DNA of 64,000 bases from Misgurnus anguillicaudatus. Lineage: Eukaryota > Chordata > Actinopteri > Cypriniformes > Cobitidae. Shown piece after piece: positions 55,438-64,000 of this stretch. A program made the position numbers and the translations under genes. Location: positions 28,422,001-28,486,000 of the forward strand of contig NC_073348.2 in the NCBI RefSeq assembly GCF_027580225.2, given 5' to 3'. A model generated the notes under the pieces. That model was not told where the DNA came from. It searched no databases and saw nothing but the letters and a program-made list of their open reading frames with translations. How positions within the stretch are numbered: position 1 is the first letter of the stretch; each line of letters starts with the position of its first letter.

Positions 55438-55499
55438 TTTTTTAAAATGCTGGTGCTGGCTGGGAACTTAAAAGAAAACGCTGGCGGGGAAAGAGTTAA

Positions 55500-58230
55500 T
55501 GACAACTGTGGGGGGGGTGCATTTTTTGTAACTCAATCACTTTACTTATTTTCAGTTATCCATTGATGTTCAATGATGCGCAGCCAAGATGGCGACGGTA
55601 GGCTGCGCCAACTATTGGCTTTAAAAAAACCCTTCACAAACATATATTCACAAACCTACGTCCATATTTTTTACAGTCTATGTAGAAAAGTACTTTAATA
55701 TAAAAAATGCAGCACAATAAACGCCTACTACTAGCAGCCAACACTACAGCAACCAGTTGACCTCCAGCGCTAAAACCAGTGTCAGTGTGAACAGGGCAAA
55801 ACAGTACATACAATGCAATGAAGCTGACCTTCCATCCTGACATTGCAAATACTCAGTCTACTTACATAATATAACACGATCCTCAGCATGTACCATAATC
55901 GCCTTCAGTCTGATAGCAGTTGTTCTGTCAGCCCCTGATATGAAAGCCTTTTGCGAATTATGCGTCTCTGTTAATGAAAGCGAAATTGCTATCAAGCGTT
56001 TCTCATATGGCTCTCTTTTGTCACGACTCCCTGTACCTCACAAACATCACCCATCAAAACACAAATCCTCTGAGAAATGGCTTGCCTGAGGCGTAGAGAG
56101 CAAAAAGGGAAATGACAAAAAGGTTGAGATCGAGAAAGGAAACTAATGAGTTACATGAGTGGAACAAAAAGGAAAGTAAAAAGTCAAGATGAGTCAAGCG
56201 TACGGATCCATGTAATACAATGCAATTCACGCAACAAAGAACTAATTAATTTTTGTCTCCGCCTAATTGGTATTGTCAATATTGTCGGGAAAAACTGACA
56301 GCCGCAACTCACGGCTGAAGTCATACAATAGATCAGAATAGAACAGTGGAAACTGTTGAAAAAGAGGATTATATAAAGATTTATAGATTATATTTATGTA
56401 TAATTTTCATTCATTTTGTTTTCTTTTTTTGGGTGGGGGGAACAATCTGTAGATCCTCCACATGTCGCTGTAAATTTTTATTCCAGTTAAAATCAATATA
56501 AAAACATCAGAGTCATTTTACAGTAGTTTTTTATTTCTGATAACAAGGGAAATAAATGACAAGTAAATTACCTTCGCTCATGTATCATATCTAACGCATA
56601 TAAACTATTGAGCTAATGTTACTGTGTAAAATGAATGTATGCAATGTTAGCTACAAGTCCTTGAATTCTTGCCTGGCTGCCAAACCTCGATGCAGAGTTG
56701 TGGTTCATGCTCGTCGTCTCCCATACTCTTGAGCAAACCAAAACATTTTATTTTCGACAAGGTATTTGTTTTAGAGATCAGTTTAACCACTAGCCAGACA
56801 GAAAAAAGTCTACAGACTGTTGAGACGTGTATCCGTGACAACACCGTGCCTTTTGGTGAAAACGTCTATAGTTATGTAATAGTCGTTCACTCTGTACAAA
56901 GCACCATTTATTTCTAAGTCTTTTCAAGCTACAGTATGCACAGCCATTTGGAGCTTTGACTAAGGAACATTACAATTTCAGTTCACTGAAAAATATAAAT
57001 GACTTGAGGGAGAAAATGACAAAATTGTCATTTTTGAATGAACTATTCCTATAAGCGAAATTTTTAAACTGTTTTGGGCTTTAGCTAACTCAGTTTTCAA
57101 AAGAATTGCATTCTACTTCAAGTTTCATTACAAAATGTCACTTTATGACATTCAACAATGAACAGTGAATAAAATCACACAGACTTCTGGGGCTCATGGG
57201 TAAAATGACAAACGAGCGGCCTCAAGAGAGATCCGTCGGTGAGCCGCTCTACCGGCCCTGCTCTCCATTTCAATTTACGGATTGAATAATGAACTACCTA
57301 AAAACGAACCACTGGGCCTCATACGTCATTCCTGCAAGACTCTATTAAAGAACTGATTTGTTCATTTTTCACCATTTCATCTGTAGGGAAATTTCCTCAG
57401 GCGTTGTGAGAGGACTGTGGAGTCGTTTGAAGCGTTTGAATCAGATTTTCTGAGAATGTTACTGGTTTGAAATCTAAATAGCAAAATCCACCCTGCAGGC
57501 TTGCCTCTATAAAGATCTCCGAGCATATTTAAAGTGTGTGTAAAGTTCAATATAATATTTGTTCTCAGTTTGTGACATCAAAGTAAAAGATTTAGCGCAC
57601 CAATGGTCCGATTCACGATTTTACGTTTCCTTTGGTGTGTAAGTGTGTATTAGTACATGTTAATGATATGCAAAAGGTACAAACCCCAAAGTAAACAATG
57701 ACGCTAGTTATCGTCAAACGCAAATCTCTTTTCTTGGACTACAACAAACACACGGATTGTAGAATTGTAACTTCCTGTAAGTTAACTCCTGTTAGCATTG
57801 CATTGTGACTGAATCTTTCAAACATGGTAAGGAGCGTCAAATTTCCGGCTGACATCAGAGGTATTCAGACCAATCACACACAGCGCTTTTCAAATCTGTG
57901 CGTTTCAGGAAGAGAGCGAAATCTGGAGCTACAAAAATGTACGGTATGTGGAAAATAAACCATAAACCATAAACAATGCAACACATTGTATTAACCCAAA
58001 TAAACAAAATACGCAGATTTTTAGCAATGAAATGGGTGCTCTTTAATATTAACCATCCAGTCAAATTTGAATTATTAAAAATAATAAATAAAATAAGTGA
58101 TTAAAATCTTGCAAAAACAAGCAGGGTTCTCTGCTCTCAATCGCTGGGGGCGTGTCTGCTGTCAGGGCTGAAACCACACCCACTCACCTTTCAAATACCG
58201 CTACAACATAAATGGATGCTCACGATTGTG
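55500..58230. other. No gene recognised
   Basis: Several sub-blocks look unique, notably 57170-57480 (even composition). CTGAAAAATATAAATGACTT near 56980-57050 and its following ATGAACTATTCC are a MITE scrap. Frames at 56647-56917 have no known motif. Confidence 0.45.
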
Positions 58231-58575
58231 TTAAGGGGGGTCGCACACCAAATGAGAAGCGCCTTGAATCTAAAAACAGAACACAGTTTTTTCTATGAAT
58301 GTATACGCACACCGGCAGCATCTGTCCGCTGTGACTCGGACGCTGCTAAATCCTTGTCGCGCCACAGAGCGCCACTCACATAGTTTAACATTAAATAACA
58401 TCATATTTGTCCCAAATCATTAGCGTTGGCTACTAACGTATATTTTGCATCTTGAAGTAGATGCTATCCGACTAAGCTCGCGTTATTTAATGTGCACATC
58501 CGGTGTACGATACCTCTAAGTTGTCATACAAGCAAGGCAGCACGGCGCTTCTCGTCCGGTGTGCGACCCCCTTTA
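58231..58575. mobile_element. GGGGGTCGCACACC-ended MITE
   Basis: TTAAGGGGGGTCGCACACCA at the left pairs with GTCCGGTGTGCGACCCCC then TTTA at the right. Interior GC-poor except GTCGCGCCACAGAGCGCC. Probably another TTAA-type element with one decayed TTAA. Confidence 0.7.
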
Positions 58576-59942
58576 GGGGTGGGGCCATCTCCCACCGGAG
58601 TCACTGCTTAAACCCCGCCCAAATCATCCTGAACACAGAAATGTGCAAAAACTGTTTAGTGGTGTAAATCCACAATTTAGTACTACATAGTCTACAGTGT
58701 TTGTAATGTTTTCCAGCAATACATTTCTAACATTTCTAGTGTTTAGAAACAATCTGAAATGACTTCAAAGGTGTACTAATCTTCTCAAAGGCTCCACTTT
58801 AGATCTTATCCAAACGATGGCATTAAGGCCACATCTGTGACCCTGGCACACACCGCCTGTTATCAAAGGAGAAAAATCACAGCCAATCAAAACCTCCCTC
58901 CAGACCGAGCTCTCTTATTGAGCAACTGTGAAACATGCCAGGAATCTGTGTGTATTGAACTGCACAGTTCTGCTCAATCCCACCCGTTTCTGTTCCATTC
59001 CACTCTGTTGCTTGGTGTTCCACTCAGATCCGTTTCATTCCATTCCATTTATTCCATCCGATCACATTCTGTTCAATTCCATTCCATTTCATTAGCTTTG
59101 GCAACACCAAATCCAATCAGGGCCAGAAGAGGTTTGGCAGGCTATCACGGCATTGCATCACCTCGCCATTGTTATCTTTTTATGCACCAGCCCTCCTGTG
59201 TCTCCATGGGAACATTAATACAGAGCATATGGGTGCAAATAAACCCATCTGTAGAGGTATGCAAGGTATCCGAAGTGTACATCGATTCTCAAAGAATTTA
59301 GCATGCGCAAGCATATGGAGCAGAGCCAATTGTATTTCAGAGGATCGGGCCAGGTTCAAGAGCCAGATTGGAGTTGATAATCTCTCGAATCAGCATGGGC
59401 CAAACTATAGCTTTTCTTGCTTGACCGTCCAACGCGCTAATCTCAGGGATAAAATAGCTATGGCTAATCGCATTAGCTTAATCACACGGAGCGCTTGAGG
59501 TTGCCCAGCTTTGAGTGGATTTTCGAAACAGCCACTACAGAATGCAGCATTACACCCTGTAATCTTCTCCAGCGGCCCAGCGTAATATAAAACACACTGC
59601 CACGCAAACACACTTACACGTGTACAAACAGAAATGAGCTCCAAATGATGTTTGGACACGGCCCAATCTCTCGCACCACAGACAGATCTGATCGATTAGG
59701 GTTGGCTGGGCCTCAAAACCAAGTAAGCTGCCTGGCGACACGGCAATTTTGGAGACCTTTAGTGAACTCCATGTGTGCGGGCTGCCTTAAATTGAAGGCA
59801 TGAACACAATGCTGAGATTTGGGGTAGAAATTATAATTAGGCAATCTCAGTATCCCAAGCTAGGTGTCGTATGTGAGATGAATGCTGATAGCAACAAAAC
59901 ATTTGATTGACAGTTGCATGTGCTACACCAGCCACTGTGCAT
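58576..59942. other. Unique-looking DNA, ATTCC-rich patch and possible conserved block
   Basis: 58985-59095 is a degenerate ATTCC-type pentamer tract that gives a Phe/His/Ser-rich open frame (part of 58837-59301). About 59095-59780 is GC-balanced with homeobox-like words (TAATCGCATTAGCTTAATC). No gene is recognised. Confidence 0.45.
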
Positions 59943-60189
59943 TTAAAGGCAGGGTGCATGATTTTTGAAAAACACTTTGGAAAAGGGAGTCGGGCCAAGT
60001 ACCAAAACACACTTGTAGCCAATAGGCTGTAAGGGGCGTGTCTACCATCCGACATTGTTGCCTGGGTTGCGTATGTGTGGGGCGGGTCTATCAAAAGAAT
60101 GTCCAGATTATATTGGTATAGGGACGTGTTTGTTTAGGTGATTTCAAATATCAACATTGGCTTTCAGAGATCATGCACCCCGCCTTTAA
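59943..60189. mobile_element. TTAA MITE (AGGCAGGGTGCATG family)
   Basis: TTAA at 59943-59946 and 60186-60189; inner ends AGGCAGGGTGCATGATTTTT and AGAGATCATGCACCCCGCCT are complementary. Body GGGGCGTGTCTACC and GGGGCGGGTCTATC. Confidence 0.85.
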
Positions 60190-60829
60190 ACTTTTTATTT
60201 AGTTAAAGTCTCCATAATAAATGCAATAAACTGATTATGCTGAAATTAAATACACTTGACTTCTGATAGTTTAAAAAGAGCTTTGTTGTAACAAGCTGCT
60301 ATATGATTTTTATATTCTTATTTCTCAAGACATATTCAATTAGCACCTCAAATTACATTACTGCCTTTAGCTACAAAATTAAGCGTAATGAATAAAGTAG
60401 TTTGAACCTTTTTCTCACACTTTCATTAGAACAGAAAAGAAATGTTTACAAGAGAAACCACCTTCACACTTTAATTAAAAGCAATGCACGCATTTCAACT
60501 AATGAAAAATATTTGCATAGATAAGCAACAATAGAACAATGAAAAACAAAACAAGATTAGCCAAGCAGCTGCCAAGATGCGCGCACAGATGAAAAGGGAG
60601 ATCGTGCAGACAACAAATTCAAAGACAAAGATGCCATTATATTTTAATCATCATGAAATAAGTCCTAGCTTGAATTATGCCTAAAGCTTTGCATTAAACA
60701 TACTGCATATCGCAGGCTGTCACAACAACACAATTGTAACCTAAACTCATTGCAGTGCTAGTATTCTCATTATTTTGATTCTCTATACAAATGTGTTGCT
60801 CTATAAATCCATGATGACATTAAAAGGAT
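60190..60829. other. Unique-looking DNA with a dense TF-motif cluster
   Basis: No gene. 60511-60541 packs ATTTGCAT, AGATAAG, ACAATAG and ACAATG into 31 bp. Confidence 0.45.
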
Positions 60830-61015
60830 AGTTTTTAATGTAAACCTGTATGATTTTCTTTATTCTGCTGAACACAAAATACGATATTTTGGTAAATGAT
60901 GCAGTTGATGGTACCCATTGACTTCCTTAGTATTTGTTTATCCTACTATTGAAGTCAATGGGAACCGTCAACTATGTGCTTACCATTATTTATCAAAATA
61001 TCTTCTTTTAGGCAA
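60830..61015. mobile_element. GATAGTTCACCC-type TTAA MITE, decayed copy
   Basis: TTAAAAGGATAGTTTTTAAT begins it at TTAA. GAACACAAAATACGATATTT and its inverted partner AAAATATCTTCTTTTAGGC flank a palindrome with GGTACCCATTGACTTCC. Confidence 0.7.
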
Positions 61016-61607
61016 CATTTTTTTATGACAGTGTATCTCGGATAACTGTGCTTCAGTCAATCTAGTATTTTCCATGCGTTTTCCACACTCTAATGAAATG
61101 TATTTATGATTACTGTTTTCTATGCTGATTGCTGACACCTAAGAATCCGCATTTAACTTCATGAATCATCGTATGAATAGAAGATCGACTAACCACTAAT
61201 GAGAGTTTGATTTCCTTGTGTTTGTATACAATTCTGCCAGTGATATTGTCTTTTATAATAAACTACATTGATGGATGACTCTGTTGCTAGGGGACATCCA
61301 TCATAAGGCTGACAATACTGCTGATGCTTATGTGGATGGTGAAACAGAATGAACCGCCTATATCCTGCACGATTAAGTCACATGAGAAGATTGTGGTCCA
61401 TGGAGCTCAAAGCTGTCAAGCTTCGGTGATCACCACAGAGAAGCTTGTTTGTATGTAATTAGATGACATGGAGAGAATCTCAACATCTGACTGAATTAGA
61501 CAACTACAGAGCCAATGAATGATAACTCTATTGTTTACTTCAACACACAAACAAAAACAAAACAAAAAACATGCTGGTGTATGTATGGGTATACCAGCAG
61601 TATACAT
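61016..61607. other. No gene recognised
   Basis: AT-rich, unique-looking. No splice or coding signal was found. Confidence 0.45.
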
Positions 61608-61952
61608 TTAAAGGTGCAGTGTAAATTTAAGTGCAAATTGAAACCAACAACTCTTTTGAAATGCATAGGGAAGCTACGGTAGCCGCCATAGGACAAACAT
61701 ATCACCGTTGAAGATAACTTAGTAAAAAAGTTTGTCCGTTAAGAGCTTCTGTAAAATACATGGCGACACAAAATGGCGACTTCCATGTAAGGGGACCCTC
61801 TGTGTATGTAGATAAAAACGCCTCATTCTAAGGTAATAAAAACATAACAGTTCATTATGAAAGGTCTTTATACACCACTGATAATATAGTTTTGTATATT
61901 TTTTTGCATTTCTGTCAAGAGATCCTTCTAAAAATTACACACTGCACCTTTA
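61608..61952. mobile_element. TTAA MITE (AGGTGCAGTGTGTA family), copy 2
   Basis: TTAA at 61608-61611 and 61949-61952, with AGGTGCAGTGTAAATTTAAG and AAAATTACACACTGCACCT. Body matches 6619-6984 (AAAATGGCGACTTCCATG). Confidence 0.88.
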
Positions 61953-62066
61953 ACACTGATAATTTTGGATCTAGGTTAAAGTCTCATAATCTTATTTCGA
62001 TTTCACATTGATTTCAATCACATTGATTTGTTTGACATGACCTTACTCAGTCAATATAAAAGATCT

Positions 62067-62070
<4 letters not shown>

Positions 62071-62103
<33 letters not shown>
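62071..62103. repeat. (CT)n microsatellite, about 16 units
   Basis: Uninterrupted CT run after ATCTTAAT and before CCACCCATTC. Confidence 0.95.
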
Positions 62104-62105
<2 letters not shown>

Positions 62106-62861
62106 ACCCATTCTCTCTCCACACGTAAACACAGAGGTGCCCTGTTCTGTCTCAGCCTATGGGAGATAATTAAATCTGGGCAGGAGGTTGATAAATGTAT
62201 CAGCAGGTAGTGACAGACTCCATGGCAAATGTGTTTCAGGTGAACATCTGCCTACAGTCAGCAGGGGGCAGCAGGGGTCATGCCCTCCAACACCCTCAGA
62301 AGACAAAAGATACAACACCTATCATCACAACAACACAGGAGAAACGCTTAACCAGAGAGAGAGCGAGAGAGATAGAGACTTACTAAGCTCCTGTTCTCCT
62401 AAAGGTTTTGAATGTCATGCTAATCTGTATCATAATCCATGTCTCTCAAAGGCTACTTTACATTCTAAACAGTTGCTTTAAAGAGTTCAAATTTGACATG
62501 TACAGGTACATGAGAGGCATCAATTCTTAAAATATACCGTGTGTCACGTGAGATGTCTTCGACATTGATTCATTCACTAACCATATGCTTGCTGGAATGA
62601 TTAAATAGTATTCTTTTAACCTTGGCAAAACGTTTCCTTCCCACTGCCTTTAACGTGTCAGAAATGGGGTGCAGATGGTCAGCCCTCGGGTGGTTGTTGG
62701 AAGGTAAAGTACTGAATAGAAAAACGCTAAGATGTGCTGTCGTTGTTTTCAACCATGACCTTCTGATCTGTGTGAGCATGCGCGCACACATTTTCTTCAA
62801 AGCCGTGAGAAACTGAATTATTTCTTGATTTTTTTAATGCATTGTAATATTATTACTATTC
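62104..62861. other. No gene recognised
   Basis: Frames at 62188-62481 and 62570-62816 lack known motifs. GAGAGAGAGCGAGAGAGA near 62355 is a short GA run. Confidence 0.45.
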
Positions 62862-63060
62862 ACAGTGCTCTTGAATGCTTGATTCTGATTGGCAAACATT
62901 TTGAGGTACTGTGAGTCATATTGGCAAGTGTAATTTATTACTTTTCAATAAATTCAGTATAGATATACATAATTAATAACATATATGATATAATATTTAC
63001 ACATTATTCAACCAAATTGCATGTTTGTCTTGTCTGAACTTGAAACTTTGAATGCATCCT
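62862..63060. repeat. Older repeat with an empty TTAA site
   Basis: Starts with CTTGAATGCTTGATTCTGAT as at 25100, then AATTCAGTATAGATATACAT and AATTAATAACATATATGA without any MITE, matching the flanks of 46161-47114. Confidence 0.75.
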
Positions 63061-63292
63061 GAAATGTTCCTCCTGTCATATTGGTTTTCTTTGTTCTTTG
63101 GAACCAAAAACAGAGATTTCTAAAAAGGTTACAATGTTTGTAAAAGACAGAAAAGTGTTGTTAAATAGCCCCATGCAATTTATCGCTGTTGTTGCAGGAA
63201 ATGATCACAGAAATTATTCTTAAAGTCAGACATAACAAAATTAAAATGCATCCAATACCCCGCTTTATATAAAGGTATGCACATTGACGTGT

Positions 63293-63405
63293 TTTTTATG
63301 TGATTTTACAGTGGATAAGTACATTTACAGTATATTTATGTAATTTTACCATTTTTAAAAATGTGGAAAATCTGTAAAATTACAGGGTGTTTTTTACAGT
63401 GTAGG
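63293..63405. repeat. TTTTTTACAGTGT-ended MITE fragment
   Basis: TGATTTTACAGTGGATAAG and GGGTGTTTTTTACAGTGTAG flank a TTTACAG-rich palindrome (ACCATTTTTAAAAATGTGG). Confidence 0.5.
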
Positions 63406-64000
63406 ATTGTCCCAACAGGTTTTAGTATCTGAGAAACACACCTTTCAAAGACACAAAATGAGGTTAGAAAAGAGAGATAATGAGCACAAAAAAGAATTAT
63501 GCTGACTAAACAGTAAAGATGGATGAATTCTGCTAAAACAATCCAAAAAAATAGCAGGCAGAGTGGTTGATTTGATTATAAATGACATCTTTGATTAAAG
63601 AGCAGCGCGGGAGGAAAGGCAGCCATTGATTTTCAATCCACCCAACAGAACGAAGTTTAACAGCGGCTTTAGATCTCTGAGTATCTGCGATTGTGTCTGA
63701 GATGTTTAATTACGCTCTAACTAAAGAAAATGACTGTAAATCCTCAGATAACAGCACTTATTCAACATACAAGAGAATAATGAAAAGCCTCTATTATATT
63801 CGCTGTCTATTTGAAACTAGCTAATCTCCTCCGCAGTCAACTAAACCTTTCAACTGTGAAAAGATACTTGTACACTTCATTTCAACTGAAGTAAAACATT
63901 ACGATTATAATATGAGTCAGGCACACATATACAAAAAAGAAAACGTTTCTGCTAATTTGTATAGAAGGCTGCGTTATAGAAAATAATGTTAGAATTGTAA
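63406..64000. other. No gene; unique-looking end of window
   Basis: 63595-63760 is motif-rich (GATGTTTAATTACGCTCTAA) and may be conserved noncoding DNA. Nothing else is recognised. Confidence 0.4.

Larger units (their letters stand above)
54774..55499. mobile_element. TTAA MITE (CTCTTTC family), copy 3, reversed and interrupted
   Basis: TTAA at 54774-54777 and 55496-55499. AACTCGTCAATTAAGAGAAA at the left and CGCTGGCGGGGAAAGAG at the right show it is inverted relative to copy 1. It contains a partial foldback, which in turn contains a SINE. Confidence 0.85.

Noticed and set aside
58837..59301. 154-codon plus-strand frame as a gene
   Set aside because: Its middle is a degenerate ATTCC pentamer tract giving Phe/His/Ser repeats; no motif, splice context or codon pattern supports it.

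Overview
The window looks like intronic or intergenic DNA from a cyprinid-type teleost fish. It is AT-rich and I recognise no host gene. The longest open frames are transposase pieces or artefacts of tandem repeats. The fish assignment rests on the repeat content: HAmo-like tRNA-derived SINEs (as I remember that cyprinid family), several defective Tc1 families, hAT-type MITEs with TIRs near CAGTGGCGGCTGGTGA, and many MITEs flanked by TTAA. Family names come from recall of sequence style; no search was run.

Layout. 1-9.2 kb: TTAA foldback elements, MITEs and an inverted MITE pair. 9.3-13.1 kb: an hAT MITE with a perfect 8-bp target duplication, a SINE, and a nest in which a MITE holds an hAT-like foldback and a Tc1 copy; the Tc1 copy is broken by a perfect 276-bp duplicate of DNA 1.8 kb upstream. 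14.8-15.8 kb: a second Tc1 copy. 17.8-19.0 kb: a young miniature LTR retrotransposon with 308-bp LTRs and a 5-bp target duplication. 19.4-25.8 kb: MITEs, a three-level nest and a 21-bp minisatellite. 25.9-27.5 kb: the best preserved transposon, a Tc1 element with IR/DR ends that splits a SINE. 29.2-30.7 kb: a foldback element with a 102-bp tandem array. 31.6-35.5 kb: two more Tc1 copies and a mariner-type MITE. 36-41 kb: a 1.5-kb TIR element, TTAA MITEs with CTCF-like motifs, and a long (AG)n tract. 41.8-44 kb: a Tc1 fragment fused to a ~1.56-kb 24-bp minisatellite. 45.9-55.5 kb: two deep nests, a fifth Tc1 copy and a tandemly amplified MITE. 58-64 kb: more MITEs, including an empty site for the 46-kb insertion.

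Between the repeats lie stretches that look single copy (about 16.8-17.2, 27.6-28.0, 32.8-33.1, 49.4-49.9, 59.1-59.8 and 60.4-60.8 kb). Their mixed base composition and motif-rich texture resemble conserved noncoding DNA, which I cannot test here. Two short stretches behind good splice acceptors (28.7 and 45.5 kb) and a weaker one at 20.8 kb could be small exons. I found no CRISPR array, rRNA, clear tRNA gene, operon or new defence-type system; the interest lies in transposon nesting, tandem-repeat growth and regulatory motifs carried by repeats.
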